This document shows, in pieces, positions 16,170 to 26,337 of a stretch of 64,000 nucleotides of DNA. Below the pieces are notes generated by a model that saw only the letters and a list, made by a program, of their open reading frames with translations, had not been told where the DNA came from and did no database searches. The stretch comes from Weissella cibaria (GTDB taxonomy: Bacteria > Bacillota > Bacilli > Lactobacillales > Lactobacillaceae), in the NCBI RefSeq assembly GCF_004521965.1, contig NZ_SDGK01000037.1, positions 45,223 to 109,222 of the forward strand, given 5' to 3'. The stretch's first letter is position 1. Each line of letters opens with the position of its first letter. Made by a program: the position numbers and the translations under genes.

Positions 16170-18476
16170 TTAGCTCTCCTGCTTACTTAAGTTCGTCAAC
16201 AATGTTTCGAGTTCACTTGTCGAACTGTAAATCAACTGTTGTTCTAGTTCTCGCTGTGCCACGAAACGCTGATATGACGGCATTTCTTCCAAGACCACTT
16301 GCTGTGGTGCAGGGATGGCGTTTAAGACACCATCGTTAATTGTAACAAATTTTGCGTCTGAAAACACCTGCAATATTAAAGTTAACATATTTCTATCGAT
16401 CTGTAAGTGCGAAACGATTGCATCATACTGCGTTCGTAACGACACATCCGAAAACGATCGGGCAAATTTGTAAACCTTTGCAAAATCCGCCTTCGATGGC
16501 ATCTTTTGTAAATACTTTGGTGACTTCGTGTAGAATATTGGGGCCAATCGACCAGCTGGCACGAATTTTAGCAAATCTGCTAACTGACTTAACTTATCTG
16601 GCATATCAACAAAGGCCATTGTCCCAATACTCGTTCGATTAAAAGCATCCTCCCAGTAAATCGCTTCACCGGGTTCCTGAATCGTCGGACCTAACTGGTC
16701 ATAGTGTTTTTTATTAAAGAAAATATAGCTTGCCGGCTCCGCTAATGTTTGACGAGTTAAGCGGGTTGTTCGCCAATCCAGCAGCGATGACCCCGCAGCT
16801 TCAATATCCGTCAGCATCATTTGATAGGTAACATCACCTCGGAAACGATTCTCACTCATTGTCCCCACAATTTTGATTGATTCAAAACGCCCTGCTAAAT
16901 CTTCAGCAAGTGATCCACGACCAAACGCAATCACCGGTAACGAGCCCATTTGCGTACTTGCCGCGAAACGGAGGTGCTTGCCTTCACTCATGGTTTTAAC
17001 GTTTTGTACGCCGTTCAATGTCACAGCAAACAGTGGCTCTGGATTACCTTCACCAAACGGTGCTAAGACTTGCAACTGCTCATAATTCTGCGCACTAAAG
17101 TCTTTAGCCGTCACTTCGGCTGCAATGCGAATTTCTGGTAGGCCAGCGTCCGTAAGCCCTTGCGCATCAGCTTCCGTCCGTAACACATCTCGAACAGCTT
17201 GCAAATTGGCTGTTGGAATTATCATTCCTGCAGCGCTGGCATGACCACCGAATGAGGTTAACAAGTCTCGATGACCATCAAGACCGACAAATAAATCAAA
17301 TGCCGGTACAGAACGGCCCGAACCCTTCATCTGGCCATCTTCGTCATTGAGCACGATTGCTGGCTTGCCTGTAGCTTCGACTACCTTACTGGCGACAATA
17401 CCAAGAACACCTTCATGCCAGCCTTGATCAGCGATAACCAACACCGGGTCAGCCGTCAAAGTTTGTGCCTGCGCTAATGCTTCATCAGAAATTGTTGCTA
17501 CCAGTTCCTGCCGTTCACGATTCAACGTTTCAATTTGACCAGCCAACGCACTTGCTTCTTCTGGATCATCGGCTAACAACAGCCGGACACCATCCGTTGC
17601 ATCAGCTAAACGTCCGAGCGCATTTAAACGTGGTCCGATGGTGAAGCCAATCGTCATTGAATCAATATCGGATTTATTAGTGCCGGCAGTTTGCAACAAA
17701 GCCGCTAAACCAAGACGTGGATCTTCCTTAAGATTAGCCAACCCCATCGCAACAATCGCCCGGTTTTCGTCAACCAGTTCCATGACATCAGCGATCGCCC
17801 CTAAAGCTGCCAAATCCATAACTTCATCGGCTGGTTCTTCCAGCAAGGCCGAGGCAACTTTGAAGGCCACGCCAGCTCCAGATAAGCCTCCAAATGGATA
17901 GGCCCCATCTGGGTGACGTGGGTGAACCACAGCAACTGCCTCTGGTAACTCGGTAGGCATCTCGTGATGATCAGTCACAATGACATCGACCCCGTTGTTC
18001 ATTAGCCAAGCAACTTCATCTCGTCCCGACACACCATTATCGACTGTAATCAGTAATTGCATGCCTTCACCCGCTAAACGTTGGTACTGCGCTAAATTAG
18101 GTCCGTACCCATCTTTAAAACGGTTAGGCACATAATAACTAACGTCGGCACCCATCAACTCCAGGGCCCAGGTCATGATTGCTGTACTGGTAATCCCATC
18201 CACATCATAATCACCGTACACGACAATCTTTTCGCCGTTGTCAATGGCGACCATGATCCGTGAAATCGCAACATCCATATCATGTAATAAGAACGGGTCA
18301 TATAAGCCTTCAACACCCGGACGCAAAAATGCATTAGCCGTTTCAACGGTGTCATAGCCACGATTAACTAAAATTTTGGCAACCAATTCTGAAACACCAA
18401 AGGTCTCAGCGATTTCTTTGGCTGCCGCCTCGTTTGCAACGGCAGGGAAATCCCATTGATAGTGTGGTGAAATCAT
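16170..18476 (-). CDS. recJ: single-stranded-DNA-specific exonuclease RecJ
   Basis: This 768-residue protein is the 5'-3' single-strand DNA exonuclease used in recombination, base excision and mismatch repair. DHH phosphoesterase motifs are visible: [35 protein letters not shown] and [20 protein letters not shown]. The DHHA1 motif [11 protein letters not shown] follows, then an OB-fold ([11 protein letters not shown]) and a Firmicutes C-terminal extension (about residues 560-768). The ribosome site AAGGAGG is strong. It lies between rnz and apt in one operon. Confidence 0.97.
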   Translation of the reverse strand: MISPHYQWDFPAVANEAAAKEIAETFGVSELVAKILVNRGYDTVETANAFLRPGVEGLYDPFLLHDMDVAISRIMVAIDNGEKIVVYGDYDVDGITSTAIMTWALELMGADVSYYVPNRFKDGYGPNLAQYQRLAGEGMQLLITVDNGVSGRDEVAWLMNNGVDVIVTDHHEMPTELPEAVAVVHPRHPDGAYPFGGLSGAGVAFKVASALLEEPADEVMDLAALGAIADVMELVDENRAIVAMGLANLKEDPRLGLAALLQTAGTNKSDIDSMTIGFTIGPRLNALGRLADATDGVRLLLADDPEEASALAGQIETLNRERQELVATISDEALAQAQTLTADPVLVIADQGWHEGVLGIVASKVVEATGKPAIVLNDEDGQMKGSGRSVPAFDLFVGLDGHRDLLTSFGGHASAAGMIIPTANLQAVRDVLRTEADAQGLTDAGLPEIRIAAEVTAKDFSAQNYEQLQVLAPFGEGNPEPLFAVTLNGVQNVKTMSEGKHLRFAASTQMGSLPVIAFGRGSLAEDLAGRFESIKIVGTMSENRFRGDVTYQMMLTDIEAAGSSLLDWRTTRLTRQTLAEPASYIFFNKKHYDQLGPTIQEPGEAIYWEDAFNRTSIGTMAFVDMPDKLSQLADLLKFVPAGRLAPIFYTKSPKYLQKMPSKADFAKVYKFARSFSDVSLRTQYDAIVSHLQIDRNMLTLILQVFSDAKFVTINDGVLNAIPAPQQVVLEEMPSYQRFVAQRELEQQLIYSSTSELETLLTNLSKQES

Positions 18477-18492
18477 CTGTTTGCCTCCTTAC

Positions 18493-19476
18493 TTACTGTT
18501 CGTCTTCATCTATCGGCGTCAATTTAATCGGTTTGCTATTGCTTTGCTCACCAAATGGCACCTCAAATACATCAAAATCATTCACAACGCGAGTGTTTTC
18601 AAAAATTGTCCGCGCTTGATAAGCGAGTTCATTCGCTGACTTACCGGCATAACGCGCCGAAATGTGTGTTAGCAATAAGCGACCAACCCCAGCTTTCGCA
18701 GCGACTTCAGCCGCCTGAATACTCGTTGAGTGGTAGTGATTACGTGCTTGTTTACCTTCACCTTTGCCATAGGTCGACTCGTGCACCAGGACATCCGCGT
18801 TCGTCGCAAGATCACTGGCATTCAGGGTCTTACGCGTGTCACCCAGAACAACAACTGTCCGGCCTTTTTTAGCAGGGCCAATTACATCGGCACTCTTAAT
18901 TTCACGGCCATCAGGCAATGTAATATCGTTACCACGCTTCAATTGCCCGTATAGGGGACCTTCCGGCACTTGCATTGCCCTTAAACGTTCGACCAAAAGT
19001 TCACCGGCGTGGTCATGTTCGACAACACGGTAACCAAATGACAAAATTTTATGATCCAACGGCAAAGCTGTCACCGTAAACTTGTCAGTTCGAAGCACCT
19101 CACCACCTTCGTTTGGCAATTCGACAAACTTCAATGGATACGTTAAATGCGTTTGTGCCACGCGGAGACTTGTTTCCACGAATTGTTTAATCCCATGGGG
19201 ACCATAAATCACCAGTTCTTCTTCGCCTCCCTGAAAAGAGCGAGAAGACAACAAACCTGGCAACCCATAAATATGATCACCGTGCAAGTGCGTGACAAAA
19301 ATCTTATCCACCTTACGTGGACGAATCGTTGATTGCAGCATTTGAATTTGCGTGCCTTCACCGGCATCAAACAACCAAACGGAATTAATTTCTTCTAGCA
19401 AGCGAAGCGCGATACTCGTTACATTGCGAAAACGAGCTGGCACACCTGCACCAGTTCCTAGAAACTCGATTTGCAT
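18493..19476 (-). CDS. rnz: ribonuclease Z
   Basis: This 327-residue metallo-beta-lactamase-fold endonuclease trims the 3' ends of tRNA precursors. The zinc motif [17 protein letters not shown], the later VLGDTR and HESTYGKG segments and the final LLTHIS match RNase Z. Length is normal with a short acidic tail. It leads the rnz-recJ-apt operon; 16 bases separate it from recJ. Its upstream end shows a terminator for the preceding gene. Confidence 0.96.
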   Translation of the reverse strand: MQIEFLGTGAGVPARFRNVTSIALRLLEEINSVWLFDAGEGTQIQMLQSTIRPRKVDKIFVTHLHGDHIYGLPGLLSSRSFQGGEEELVIYGPHGIKQFVETSLRVAQTHLTYPLKFVELPNEGGEVLRTDKFTVTALPLDHKILSFGYRVVEHDHAGELLVERLRAMQVPEGPLYGQLKRGNDITLPDGREIKSADVIGPAKKGRTVVVLGDTRKTLNASDLATNADVLVHESTYGKGEGKQARNHYHSTSIQAAEVAAKAGVGRLLLTHISARYAGKSANELAYQARTIFENTRVVNDFDVFEVPFGEQSNSKPIKLTPIDEDEQ

Positions 19477-19507
19477 GATATTAGGAACTCCTTTTATCTA
19501 TCTCTCA

Positions 19508-19535
19508 AACAAAAAACCGCCATAATGACGGTTTA
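19508..19535 (-). terminator. terminator after the 242-residue membrane-anchored protein
   Basis: On the minus strand AAACCGTC and GGCGGTTT pair and are followed by a T-run. Confidence 0.7.
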
Positions 19536-19590
19536 AACTAACTATTAGTCTATCATTTTTTGACGCATATTTATAGACCCGGGCATTAAA

Positions 19591-20319
19591 TCAAAAGCTC
19601 ACCTGAAGCTTTGCAGACGGGCCGACCAAGATATTGCCATGGCGTTCCTTGACCGTGGCAAATTGCAACTCAATATCATTCGTCGCCCCTTTCGGAATGA
19701 AAACCGTCACGGTTGCATCAGTGTAGCCCCCGGCGGGAATGCCAGCCACGCCTAACTTGGGGTCATTGACCAAACCGTTTAATTCAGACATGGTTGGCTT
19801 ACCCTTAAAGCCAATCGTCGTCACACCTGGTGTCACACCGAACGTCGTACTATCATTTGTAATCCGATAGGCAATGACCAACGTTTCATACCCATTGGCT
19901 AATTTAGGTGTATTCAGAACCCGTCGCGCATTTTGCAAAGCTTTCGTCGATCGCGCAGTATTTTTGTAACGGGCAATTCGAGTAACTTGATAAGTAAAGT
20001 TGCGATTTTGCAACGTTTCATTCACGACGTTATCCCCAACCAACTTTTCTGCAACCCCGCTACTCGTTAGACGATACTGCCCCACTTGCGTCAAACGACC
20101 ATTCGCAACGAACTCCTTCGACTTCAAATCACTTGCGGTCGGGGTACCAACCGATTTCTTTTTTTCAGTGGGTAAATCATGATTACTATGTGTGTCCGCT
20201 TGCTCAGCAAACGTATGCACTGTTTTTGTCACATTGCTAGTATGGTAAAAAAATATCACTACGCTCGCAAATACCAGTAACAATATTGCGGTGATCAACC
20301 ACCCTAAGCGTTTTTGCAT
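19591..20319 (-). CDS. membrane-anchored extracellular protein, DUF4352/DUF5067-like
   Basis: This 242-residue protein has one N-terminal helix (residues 5-26) and an extracellular remainder. The part after residue 120 (ETLVIAYRITNDSTTFGVTP, then AGIPAGGYTDATVTVFIPKG) looks like the immunoglobulin-like DUF4352/DUF5067 fold used in many lipoproteins and sensor anchors, but there is no lipobox Cys. The start at 20319 is chosen because GGAG lies eight bases upstream. It is 13 bases after the 90-residue protein gene, so the two are co-transcribed. Function unknown. Confidence 0.65.
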   Translation of the reverse strand: MQKRLGWLITAILLLVFASVVIFFYHTSNVTKTVHTFAEQADTHSNHDLPTEKKKSVGTPTASDLKSKEFVANGRLTQVGQYRLTSSGVAEKLVGDNVVNETLQNRNFTYQVTRIARYKNTARSTKALQNARRVLNTPKLANGYETLVIAYRITNDSTTFGVTPGVTTIGFKGKPTMSELNGLVNDPKLGVAGIPAGGYTDATVTVFIPKGATNDIELQFATVKERHGNILVGPSAKLQVSF

Positions 20320-20332
20320 TCTCATTTCTCCA

Positions 20333-20605
20333 TTATCCAAGAACTAGGGCGTCGTCAACAATCCGGTATCCATACACCGGATGCAGTGTGAAATCGTCAT
20401 CACGCACCACTATCTGCAATGCATCGGGCGTTTGCATAATCACCTCCGCCAATTCTGCTTGATAGGCTACGTCCGTTGTCATGACTAGCAAATCACCATC
20501 ACGCCCAAGTAAGCGCACTGGTTGCACCTGGTCATCTAGCCGCACCGCCAACAAACGATTCGTTGGCATACCAGATGTCGCTGCTTTAAAATCTGCTAAT
20601 AGCAT
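20333..20605 (-). CDS. 90-residue protein of unknown function
   Basis: I do not recognise this acidic soluble protein. It has no signal or helix and appears rich in beta strands (LLAVRLDDQVQPVRLLG, LLVMTTDVAYQAELAEV, LQIVVRDDDFTLHP). GGAG stands eight bases before the ATG. It is 92 bases downstream of the dnaJ stop, with dnaJ's terminator between, and ends 13 bases before the membrane-anchored protein, so it forms a two-gene unit with it. Real coding is supported by a good ribosome site and neat fit between neighbours. Confidence 0.6.
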   Translation of the reverse strand: MLLADFKAATSGMPTNRLLAVRLDDQVQPVRLLGRDGDLLVMTTDVAYQAELAEVIMQTPDALQIVVRDDDFTLHPVYGYRIVDDALVLG

Positions 20606-20650
20606 GTCTTGCTCTCCATTGGTAATTTCTTACCGTTAATCTTACCACAT

Positions 20651-20683
20651 AAAAAAGGTGACTAACCTTAAGATTAGCCACCT
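20651..20683 (-). terminator. terminator after dnaJ
   Basis: On the minus strand AGGTGGCTAATC pairs with GGTTAGTCACCT and six T's follow. It ends the heat-shock operon. Confidence 0.8.
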
Positions 20684-20697
20684 GATTAATGGTCGAT

Positions 20698-21609
20698 TTA
20701 ACCGAAAAAGCCCTTCTTGTGCTCACCAGTCATCGCTGCTTGGAATGCTTCAAGCGCCTTCTTTTGGTCCTTATTCAACTTCTTAGGCACGTCCACGTAA
20801 ATCGTGACGATGTGGTCACCTTGACCACCGCGCATAAATGGTGCTCCTTGGCCGCGAAGACGGAATTTTGCTTCAGTTGGGGTACCGGCAGGAACCTTCA
20901 ACTTCTTCAAACCATTAACCGTTTTTACTTCAATTTCGCCACCCAAGACAGCGGTCGCATAGTCTATTGGAACACGTGAATAAATCGTGCCACCATCACG
21001 CTCAAAGCCATCCTTTGACGCTTCAACACGGAAGACCACAAACAAATCACCGTATGGACCACCGTTGTAACCGGCTTCACCTTGCCCAGACAAGCGCATT
21101 TGCTGACCGTTCTCGATACCTGCAGGCACCGTAACTTTCAACTCCTTGCTTTCTTGGCCACCGTTATCCGTTGAACGAGTGTATGAAATTGTTGTTTCTT
21201 TACCAAACACAGCTTCTTCAAACGTTAAGTTCATACGGTATTGCAAGTCTTGTCCCTTACGTGGTCGGTTTGGATCTTGGAAACCACCACCAAACATCTG
21301 GCTGAAAATATCACCCAAATCAGAAAAGTCGCCGTATTGGCCACCACCGAAGCCACCAAAGCCACCTTGACCACCAAAGCCACCAGCTTGGCCGTCAGTT
21401 GCCCCGTATTGATCGTACATGGCACGCTTTTGCTCGTCACCAAGGGTCTCGTATGCTTCTTGCACATCCTTGTACTTCTTTTCGGCACCGTCTTCATGGT
21501 TCAAATCAGGGTGGTACTTCTTTGATAGCTTGCGGTAAGCTTTCTTAATCTCGTCTTGTGAGGCGTTCTTATCCACGCCTAAACGTTCGTATAGCTCCGT
21601 GTTATTCAT
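20698..21609 (-). CDS. dnaJ: DnaJ co-chaperone lacking the zinc-finger domain
   Basis: This 303-residue J-protein stimulates DnaK ATPase and delivers substrates. Residues 1-65 are the J domain with HPD at 33-35. A Gly/Phe linker ([20 protein letters not shown]) follows, then the two C-terminal beta domains ([20 protein letters not shown] and [19 protein letters not shown]). Bacterial DnaJ has four CxxCxGxG repeats inserted in the first beta domain; here the corresponding place holds only [12 protein letters not shown] and there is no Cys in the protein. The start at 21609 follows GGAGG. It is the last gene of hrcA-grpE-dnaK-dnaJ, so it appears to be the regular DnaJ, simplified. Confidence 0.9.
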   Translation of the reverse strand: MNNTELYERLGVDKNASQDEIKKAYRKLSKKYHPDLNHEDGAEKKYKDVQEAYETLGDEQKRAMYDQYGATDGQAGGFGGQGGFGGFGGGQYGDFSDLGDIFSQMFGGGFQDPNRPRKGQDLQYRMNLTFEEAVFGKETTISYTRSTDNGGQESKELKVTVPAGIENGQQMRLSGQGEAGYNGGPYGDLFVVFRVEASKDGFERDGGTIYSRVPIDYATAVLGGEIEVKTVNGLKKLKVPAGTPTEAKFRLRGQGAPFMRGGQGDHIVTIYVDVPKKLNKDQKKALEAFQAAMTGEHKKGFFG

Positions 21610-21642
21610 GAGGCCAACCTCCATCATTATCTCAATATGTAT

Positions 21643-21672
21643 CACAAAGCGAGATTCACACCTCGCTTTGTG
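21643..21672 (-). repeat. 11-bp perfect hairpin between dnaK and dnaJ
   Basis: CACAAAGCGAG (21643-21653) and CTCGCTTTGTG (21662-21672), loop of eight. No T-run follows on the minus strand, so it looks like an RNA processing or stability hairpin, or a partial terminator, in the operon mRNA. Confidence 0.6.
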
Positions 21673-21673
21673 T

Positions 21674-21708
21674 CTAGTCTGTAACTAGTAGGAAAATGAA
21701 CAGACTAG
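21674..21708 (-). repeat. 8-bp hairpin just downstream of dnaK
   Basis: CTAGTCTG (21674-21681) and CAGACTAG (21701-21708) form a stem with a 19-base loop, adjacent to the stronger hairpin at 21643-21672. Confidence 0.45.
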
Positions 21709-21723
21709 GAATTTAATTTTAAA

Positions 21724-23553
21724 TTACTTCTTATCTTCAGAAACGTCGTCGAAGTCACCATCAACCGTGTTGTCATCACTTGATGAAGCACCGTCAGTAG
21801 CTTGGGCACCTTGCTCAGGAGTAGCTTGTTGATACAACTTAACAGCCAATTCTTGAGCAACCTTTTCCAAAGCTTCCTTCTTCGTCTTCATGTCGTCCAA
21901 GTTGTCGGCTTCCTTAGCATCCTTCAACTCAGCAACTGCATCTTCAACTGGCTTCTTGTCCGTATCGGGCAACTTGTCGCCAACTTCTTCCAATGTCTTT
22001 TCTGATTGGAAGATCAATTGGTCAACATCGTTACGCAAGTCAACTTCTTCCTTACGCTTCTTGTCAGCCTCTTCATTAGCCTTCGCGTCATTCATCATAC
22101 GCTCAATTTCTTCGTCTGACAATGAACCAGAGCTTTGGATAGTAATCTTTTGCTCCTTGTTCGTTCCCAAATCCTTAGCAGAAACTGAAACGATACCGTT
22201 ACGGTCAATATCAAACTTAACTTCGATTTGTGGTACACCACGTGGTGCAGCAGGAATGTCAGTCAATTGGAAGCGACCCAACGTCTTGTTGTCGGCAGCC
22301 ATTGAACGCTCACCTTGCAAAACGTGGATATCAACAGCTGGTTGGTTATCAGCGGCCGTTGAGAACACTTGTGACTTTGACGTAGGAATCGTCGTGTTGC
22401 GGTCGATCAACTTTGTGAACACACCACCCATCGTTTCGATACCCAATGACAATGGCGTCACATCAAGCAAAACAACATCCTTAACGTCACCAGTAATCAC
22501 ACCACCTTGCACAGCGGCACCCAAAGCAACCGCTTCGTCAGGGTTAATTGAATGATCAGGCTCCTTGCCAGTCAAAGCCTTAACAGACTCTTGCACAGCA
22601 GGAATACGCGTTGAACCACCATTCAAGATAACCTTATCAATATCATTGATTGACAAACCAGCATCCTTCAAAGCTTGACGAACAGGCTCTTCCGCACGCT
22701 TTACTAGGTCAGCCGTCAATTGGTTAAATTGGGCACGCGTCAAAGTCGTTTGCAAGTGCAATGGACCAGCTTCAGTTGCCGTAATAAATGGCAAATCGAT
22801 TTGTGCTTCAGTTGCTGATGACAACGTCTTTTTTGCCGTCTCAGCAGCATCCTTCAAACGTTGCAAGGCTAACTTGTCAGCCTTCAAATCAACACCATTT
22901 TCAACCTTGAAGTTATCGGCCAACCAGTCAATAACCTTTTGGTCAAAGTCATCACCACCAAGGTGTGTGTCACCATTTGTTGACAAAACTTCGAAAACAC
23001 CATCACCCAACTCAAGGATAGAAACATCAAACGTTCCACCACCCAAGTCATAAACAAGGACCTTTTCGTCGTTTTCCAACTTGTCCAAACCGTATGCCAA
23101 AGCAGCGGCCGTTGGCTCGTTGATGATACGCTCAACTTCCAAGCCAGCAATCTTACCAGCATCCTTAGTTGCCTGACGTTGTGCATCGTTAAAGTAAGCA
23201 GGTACCGTAATAACAGCCTTATCAACCGTCTCACCAAGGTAATCTTCAGCGTACTTCTTGATATATTGCAAGATAATAGCTGAAATTTCTTGTGGCGTGT
23301 AGTCCTTACCATCAACCGTTACCTTGTAACCAGCTTCACCCATGTGTGACTTGATTGACAAAATCGTGTCAGGGTTCGTGATAGCTTGACGCTTAGCAGT
23401 ATCACCAACTTGCGTCTCACCGTTCTTAAATGAAACAGCTGATGGCGTCGTGCGACCACCGTTCGGGTTAGTGATAACCTTTGGTTGGCCACCTTCCAAA
23501 ACGGCAACAGCTGAGTTTGTTGTTCCCAAATCAATTCCAATGATCTTTGACAT
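21724..23553 (-). CDS. dnaK: chaperone DnaK (Hsp70)
   Basis: This 609-residue Hsp70 folds and protects proteins with DnaJ and GrpE. The signatures [29 protein letters not shown] and [14 protein letters not shown] are present, the ATPase domain covers residues 1-365, the substrate domain ([16 protein letters not shown]) and helical lid follow, and the C-terminal tail is acidic. Length is standard for Gram-positives. It is the third gene of the hrcA operon under HrcA/CIRCE control. Confidence 0.99.
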   Translation of the reverse strand: MSKIIGIDLGTTNSAVAVLEGGQPKVITNPNGGRTTPSAVSFKNGETQVGDTAKRQAITNPDTILSIKSHMGEAGYKVTVDGKDYTPQEISAIILQYIKKYAEDYLGETVDKAVITVPAYFNDAQRQATKDAGKIAGLEVERIINEPTAAALAYGLDKLENDEKVLVYDLGGGTFDVSILELGDGVFEVLSTNGDTHLGGDDFDQKVIDWLADNFKVENGVDLKADKLALQRLKDAAETAKKTLSSATEAQIDLPFITATEAGPLHLQTTLTRAQFNQLTADLVKRAEEPVRQALKDAGLSINDIDKVILNGGSTRIPAVQESVKALTGKEPDHSINPDEAVALGAAVQGGVITGDVKDVVLLDVTPLSLGIETMGGVFTKLIDRNTTIPTSKSQVFSTAADNQPAVDIHVLQGERSMAADNKTLGRFQLTDIPAAPRGVPQIEVKFDIDRNGIVSVSAKDLGTNKEQKITIQSSGSLSDEEIERMMNDAKANEEADKKRKEEVDLRNDVDQLIFQSEKTLEEVGDKLPDTDKKPVEDAVAELKDAKEADNLDDMKTKKEALEKVAQELAVKLYQQATPEQGAQATDGASSSDDNTVDGDFDDVSEDKK

Positions 23554-23609
23554 AATGTTTTTACCTCTTATTGATCAATTTTTATTTCTAATAGTAAATG
23601 AGTAGTTGT

Positions 23610-24152
23610 TTAGTTATAAACCGCTACCATCGCTGGACGAATTACACGATCTGCCAAGACATAGCCCTTTTGAAGAACCTGAGCAATCGTATCTGCAGGG
23701 TGATCATCATCAGCCGGTACAGATTGGATTGCTTGGTGGAAATTAGGATCAAATGGTTCGCCTTCGGCCCCAACGGCCTTGATGTCATTATCCTCCAAGG
23801 CAGATGCCAATGTCTTATAGACCATTTCGACACCCGTCTTAATTTGCTTAGCTGCATCGTCATCAGCTTCTACTTGCAACGCACGTTCCAAGTTGTCCAA
23901 AGCAGGCAATACTGACTTTGCCAACTTTTGGCTCGCATACTTAACTGCTTGTGCTTGTTCCTTTGTGAAACGTGTCTGCATGTTTTGCATCTCGGCGTGG
24001 GCACGCAAGTACTTATCTTCCGTTTCTGCAAGCTTAGCTTCCATCGCAACCATTGGGTCAATTTCGACCGCTTCGGTTGTTTCGGTGTCAACATCCGGTG
24101 TCTCAACCGTTTCTTCAACTTCTTCTTCAGGAGTCTGCTTATCTTCTGCCAT
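23610..24152 (-). CDS. grpE: nucleotide exchange factor GrpE
   Basis: This 180-residue protein has an acidic N-terminus, a long coiled-coil helix (about residues 35-95 with KYLRAHAEMQNMQTRF) and a beta domain ending in ADRVIRPAMVAVY, the GrpE signature. It releases ADP from DnaK. It lies 15 bases after hrcA and 56 bases before dnaK in the same transcript. Confidence 0.97.
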   Translation of the reverse strand: MAEDKQTPEEEVEETVETPDVDTETTEAVEIDPMVAMEAKLAETEDKYLRAHAEMQNMQTRFTKEQAQAVKYASQKLAKSVLPALDNLERALQVEADDDAAKQIKTGVEMVYKTLASALEDNDIKAVGAEGEPFDPNFHQAIQSVPADDDHPADTIAQVLQKGYVLADRVIRPAMVAVYN

Positions 24153-24167
24153 GCTAACACCTCTTTT

Positions 24168-25193
24168 CTATCGGTAATATTCTAATAATTGTTGTGATAA
24201 TGCGGTATGATATACATCAACTAATTCAACCATATCGGCGTACATCATCGATGTTGGACCTAGAATGGCAACTGCCCCTACACCGTGTTGTGGCACACGA
24301 TAGGTTGCTGATACCAAACTGTAAGGTGATAATAGGCTATTCCCATTCTCATCCCCAATTTGTACCAGCACACCATCATTCGCATTACCAACAACGTGAC
24401 GCATAGCGGTCGGCGCATCCAACAATTGATACAACTGCTTAACTTCTTGCAAATTAGTATCAACCGTAAAGTCCATCAAATTCAAACGGCCACCAACGAA
24501 AACTTTATCACGGACGGAACGTGCCAACACGTCACCAAACAGTTGCAAAAAAGCAACCGGCGTTCGAATTGTTCGTTCCATCTTCAATGGTAAATCGCCA
24601 GACAGCGTTCGTAGAACATCAACAATTGGTTGATTAACCAATGTTTCATTAATGTAACGCACCATGTCATCTAATCCATGTACAGCCATACCCTCGGGTA
24701 GTCTAAAACTCTGACTCGTTACCTGTCCATCGTTTGTCACGATGATCGCCATAATTTGCTGGCCATCGACAGGCACCAACCGGAATCCCGACAATCGCGT
24801 GTCAACTGATTCCGGCTTCAATGCAATCACCGTGTAACCTGTTAGATTTGCCATCTCAGTAACCATGTGCTGCACCAAATCATCAATTTGTTGGAAGTTA
24901 CGGCTAAACACCCGTTCCAACGATTGGTGCACAGCTTCCGACAATTGACTTCTTCGCATTAGTTTATCGACGTAATAACGATAACCCCGTTGCGATGGTA
25001 CCCGACCAGAAGATGTATGTTCTTTTTGTAGCAATCCTTGCTCTTCCAATGAAGCCATTTCATTTCGAACAGTAGCCGAGCTGACTGCCAATCCCAATTG
25101 TTCAAGCAAAGATTTTGATCCAACAGCTTTACCGGTTTTTGCGTAATCTTGAATTATCGCGGCTAGAATTAACCGCTGCCGTTCCGTTAACAT
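24168..25193 (-). CDS. hrcA: heat-inducible transcription repressor HrcA
   Basis: This 341-residue protein has an N-terminal winged helix (LGLAVSSATVRNEMASLEE, near residue 32) and the HrcA C-terminal domain (GAVAILGPTSMMYADMVEL). It binds CIRCE operators and represses heat-shock genes; folding help from GroEL keeps it active. It heads the operon with grpE, dnaK and dnaJ and represses itself through the two CIRCE elements upstream. AGAGGGG is the ribosome site. Confidence 0.97.
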   Translation of the reverse strand: MLTERQRLILAAIIQDYAKTGKAVGSKSLLEQLGLAVSSATVRNEMASLEEQGLLQKEHTSSGRVPSQRGYRYYVDKLMRRSQLSEAVHQSLERVFSRNFQQIDDLVQHMVTEMANLTGYTVIALKPESVDTRLSGFRLVPVDGQQIMAIIVTNDGQVTSQSFRLPEGMAVHGLDDMVRYINETLVNQPIVDVLRTLSGDLPLKMERTIRTPVAFLQLFGDVLARSVRDKVFVGGRLNLMDFTVDTNLQEVKQLYQLLDAPTAMRHVVGNANDGVLVQIGDENGNSLLSPYSLVSATYRVPQHGVGAVAILGPTSMMYADMVELVDVYHTALSQQLLEYYR

Positions 25194-25207
25194 ACGCTAT
25201 ACCCCTC

Positions 25208-25234
25208 TTAGCACTCTCTATCACTTCGTGCTAA
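25208..25234. promoter_or_regulatory. CIRCE operator, promoter-proximal
   Basis: TTAGCACTC-N9-TCGTGCTAA, seven of nine positions complementary to the consensus second arm GAGTGCTAA. It lies between the -10 and the hrcA start. Confidence 0.85.
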
Positions 25235-25242
25235 CACATATT

Positions 25243-25271
25243 ATAATACACACCACGCAAACGCTTGTCAA
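25243..25271 (-). promoter_or_regulatory. promoter of the hrcA-grpE-dnaK-dnaJ operon
   Basis: On the minus strand -35 TTGACA (25266-25271), 17-base spacer, -10 TATTAT (25243-25248). It is flanked by two CIRCE elements. Confidence 0.85.
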
Positions 25272-25276
25272 CACTT

Positions 25277-25303
25277 TTAGCACTTTTAATTATAGAGTGC
25301 TAA
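25277..25303. promoter_or_regulatory. CIRCE operator, distal
   Basis: TTAGCACTT-N9-GAGTGCTAA, one mismatch from the consensus. It lies upstream of the -35 element. Confidence 0.9.
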
Positions 25304-25338
25304 AAACGTTGGCGCCATCCCGAAAATACGACCGAGCA

Positions 25339-25374
25339 AAAAGGACCGAGCCATCACATGACCCAGTCCTTCGT
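25339..25374 (-). terminator. terminator after the SLT-like wall protein
   Basis: On the minus strand AAGGACTGGG pairs with CTCGGTCCTT with a few wobble positions, and T's follow. It insulates the gene from the hrcA promoter region. Confidence 0.75.
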
Positions 25375-25383
25375 TTACATTTA

Positions 25384-26337
25384 TTAGTACCAACCAATTG
25401 CTTGAATGTGATTCCAAGCACCTTGTGGGTTACCGTAACGATTAGAAATGTATGCCAAGCCAACCTTAGCTTGCCCTTCAACTGACATGTCGTAAATTCC
25501 TGTCGTTTGGAACAAGCCCACGTATTGACCGTTGCGGGCATTTACATTCCAGCCTGATTCGTAGTTAATCAACAAATTAAGGTAGTATTGTTGTGTTGAG
25601 TCCCAACCGTGCCAAGCTTGTGCAAAGCCCATCATTTGATCCTTAACAGAGCCAGATGAAAGCTTGGTTACAACACCGTTAGCATCAGCTGAATAGTTTG
25701 CACCATTAGCTGTGAACTTCGTGTTCTTACGCAAGTAGAACGTACCGTCGTTACCGAAGAAGTATTGCTTGCCACCGATCGTTTGCAAGCCTTGCACAGC
25801 ACGACCAACGTTATCAACGTAATATGTCATGTCCCAAGCATTCTCCCATGAATTTTGGATGCGAGCCCCATTTTGGAACCAGTAATATGTGCCCATGTAG
25901 AATTGGAAACCTGTGTAACGGTAACCATTTTGCATCCACAACCAACCTGATGGTGTTGCGACGTAACCATTGGTCTTGCCGCGTGAGAAGAACGTACCAT
26001 TGTTACCAAAATCGTAGTTAACGCCGTTAATTTCGTTAACGCCTTGCACAGCGCGTCCGTCAGCACCAACGTAGTAGTTCAGGCCCCAAGCACTCTCCCA
26101 TGAGTTTTCTTGACGCACGCCGTCTTGGAACCAGTAGTAAGCACCCATGTAGAAACGGAAGCCTGTGTACCGTTGGCCATTCTCAAACCAGTACCAACCA
26201 GTACCGTCATTCAAGTATCCTGAACCTTGCACCGTTGCGGCACTAGCTGACGTCCCAAATTGTGTTGTGTTTGCGATTGCCAAACCGGCCATCGCTGCAG
26301 TTGTTGCCAATACTAATTTCGCTTTATTACTAACCAT
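25384..26337 (-). CDS. secreted wall protein: aromatic repeats plus C-terminal lysozyme-like (SLT/Apf) domain
   Basis: This 317-residue protein has a signal peptide (residues 1-33, to TSASA), two full aromatic repeats (each with YTGFRFYMGAYYWF or YTGFQFYMGTYYWF), a short linker, and a C-terminal domain of about 85 residues. That domain has LLINYESGWNVNARNGQYVG and ISNRYGNPQGAWNH and ends in GWY, as in aggregation-promoting factor and SceD/IsaA transglycosylase-like proteins; Glu in NYESGW is the probable catalytic acid. It likely cleaves or remodels peptidoglycan at the cell surface. Monocistronic, with its own terminator. Confidence 0.8.
   Translation of the reverse strand: MVSNKAKLVLATTAAMAGLAIANTTQFGTSASAATVQGSGYLNDGTGWYWFENGQRYTGFRFYMGAYYWFQDGVRQENSWESAWGLNYYVGADGRAVQGVNEINGVNYDFGNNGTFFSRGKTNGYVATPSGWLWMQNGYRYTGFQFYMGTYYWFQNGARIQNSWENAWDMTYYVDNVGRAVQGLQTIGGKQYFFGNDGTFYLRKNTKFTANGANYSADANGVVTKLSSGSVKDQMMGFAQAWHGWDSTQQYYLNLLINYESGWNVNARNGQYVGLFQTTGIYDMSVEGQAKVGLAYISNRYGNPQGAWNHIQAIGWY

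Noticed and set aside
21890..22555. A 221-codon plus-strand ORF inside dnaK
   Set aside because: Antisense shadow of a strongly conserved gene with biased codons; no ribosome site or family features.
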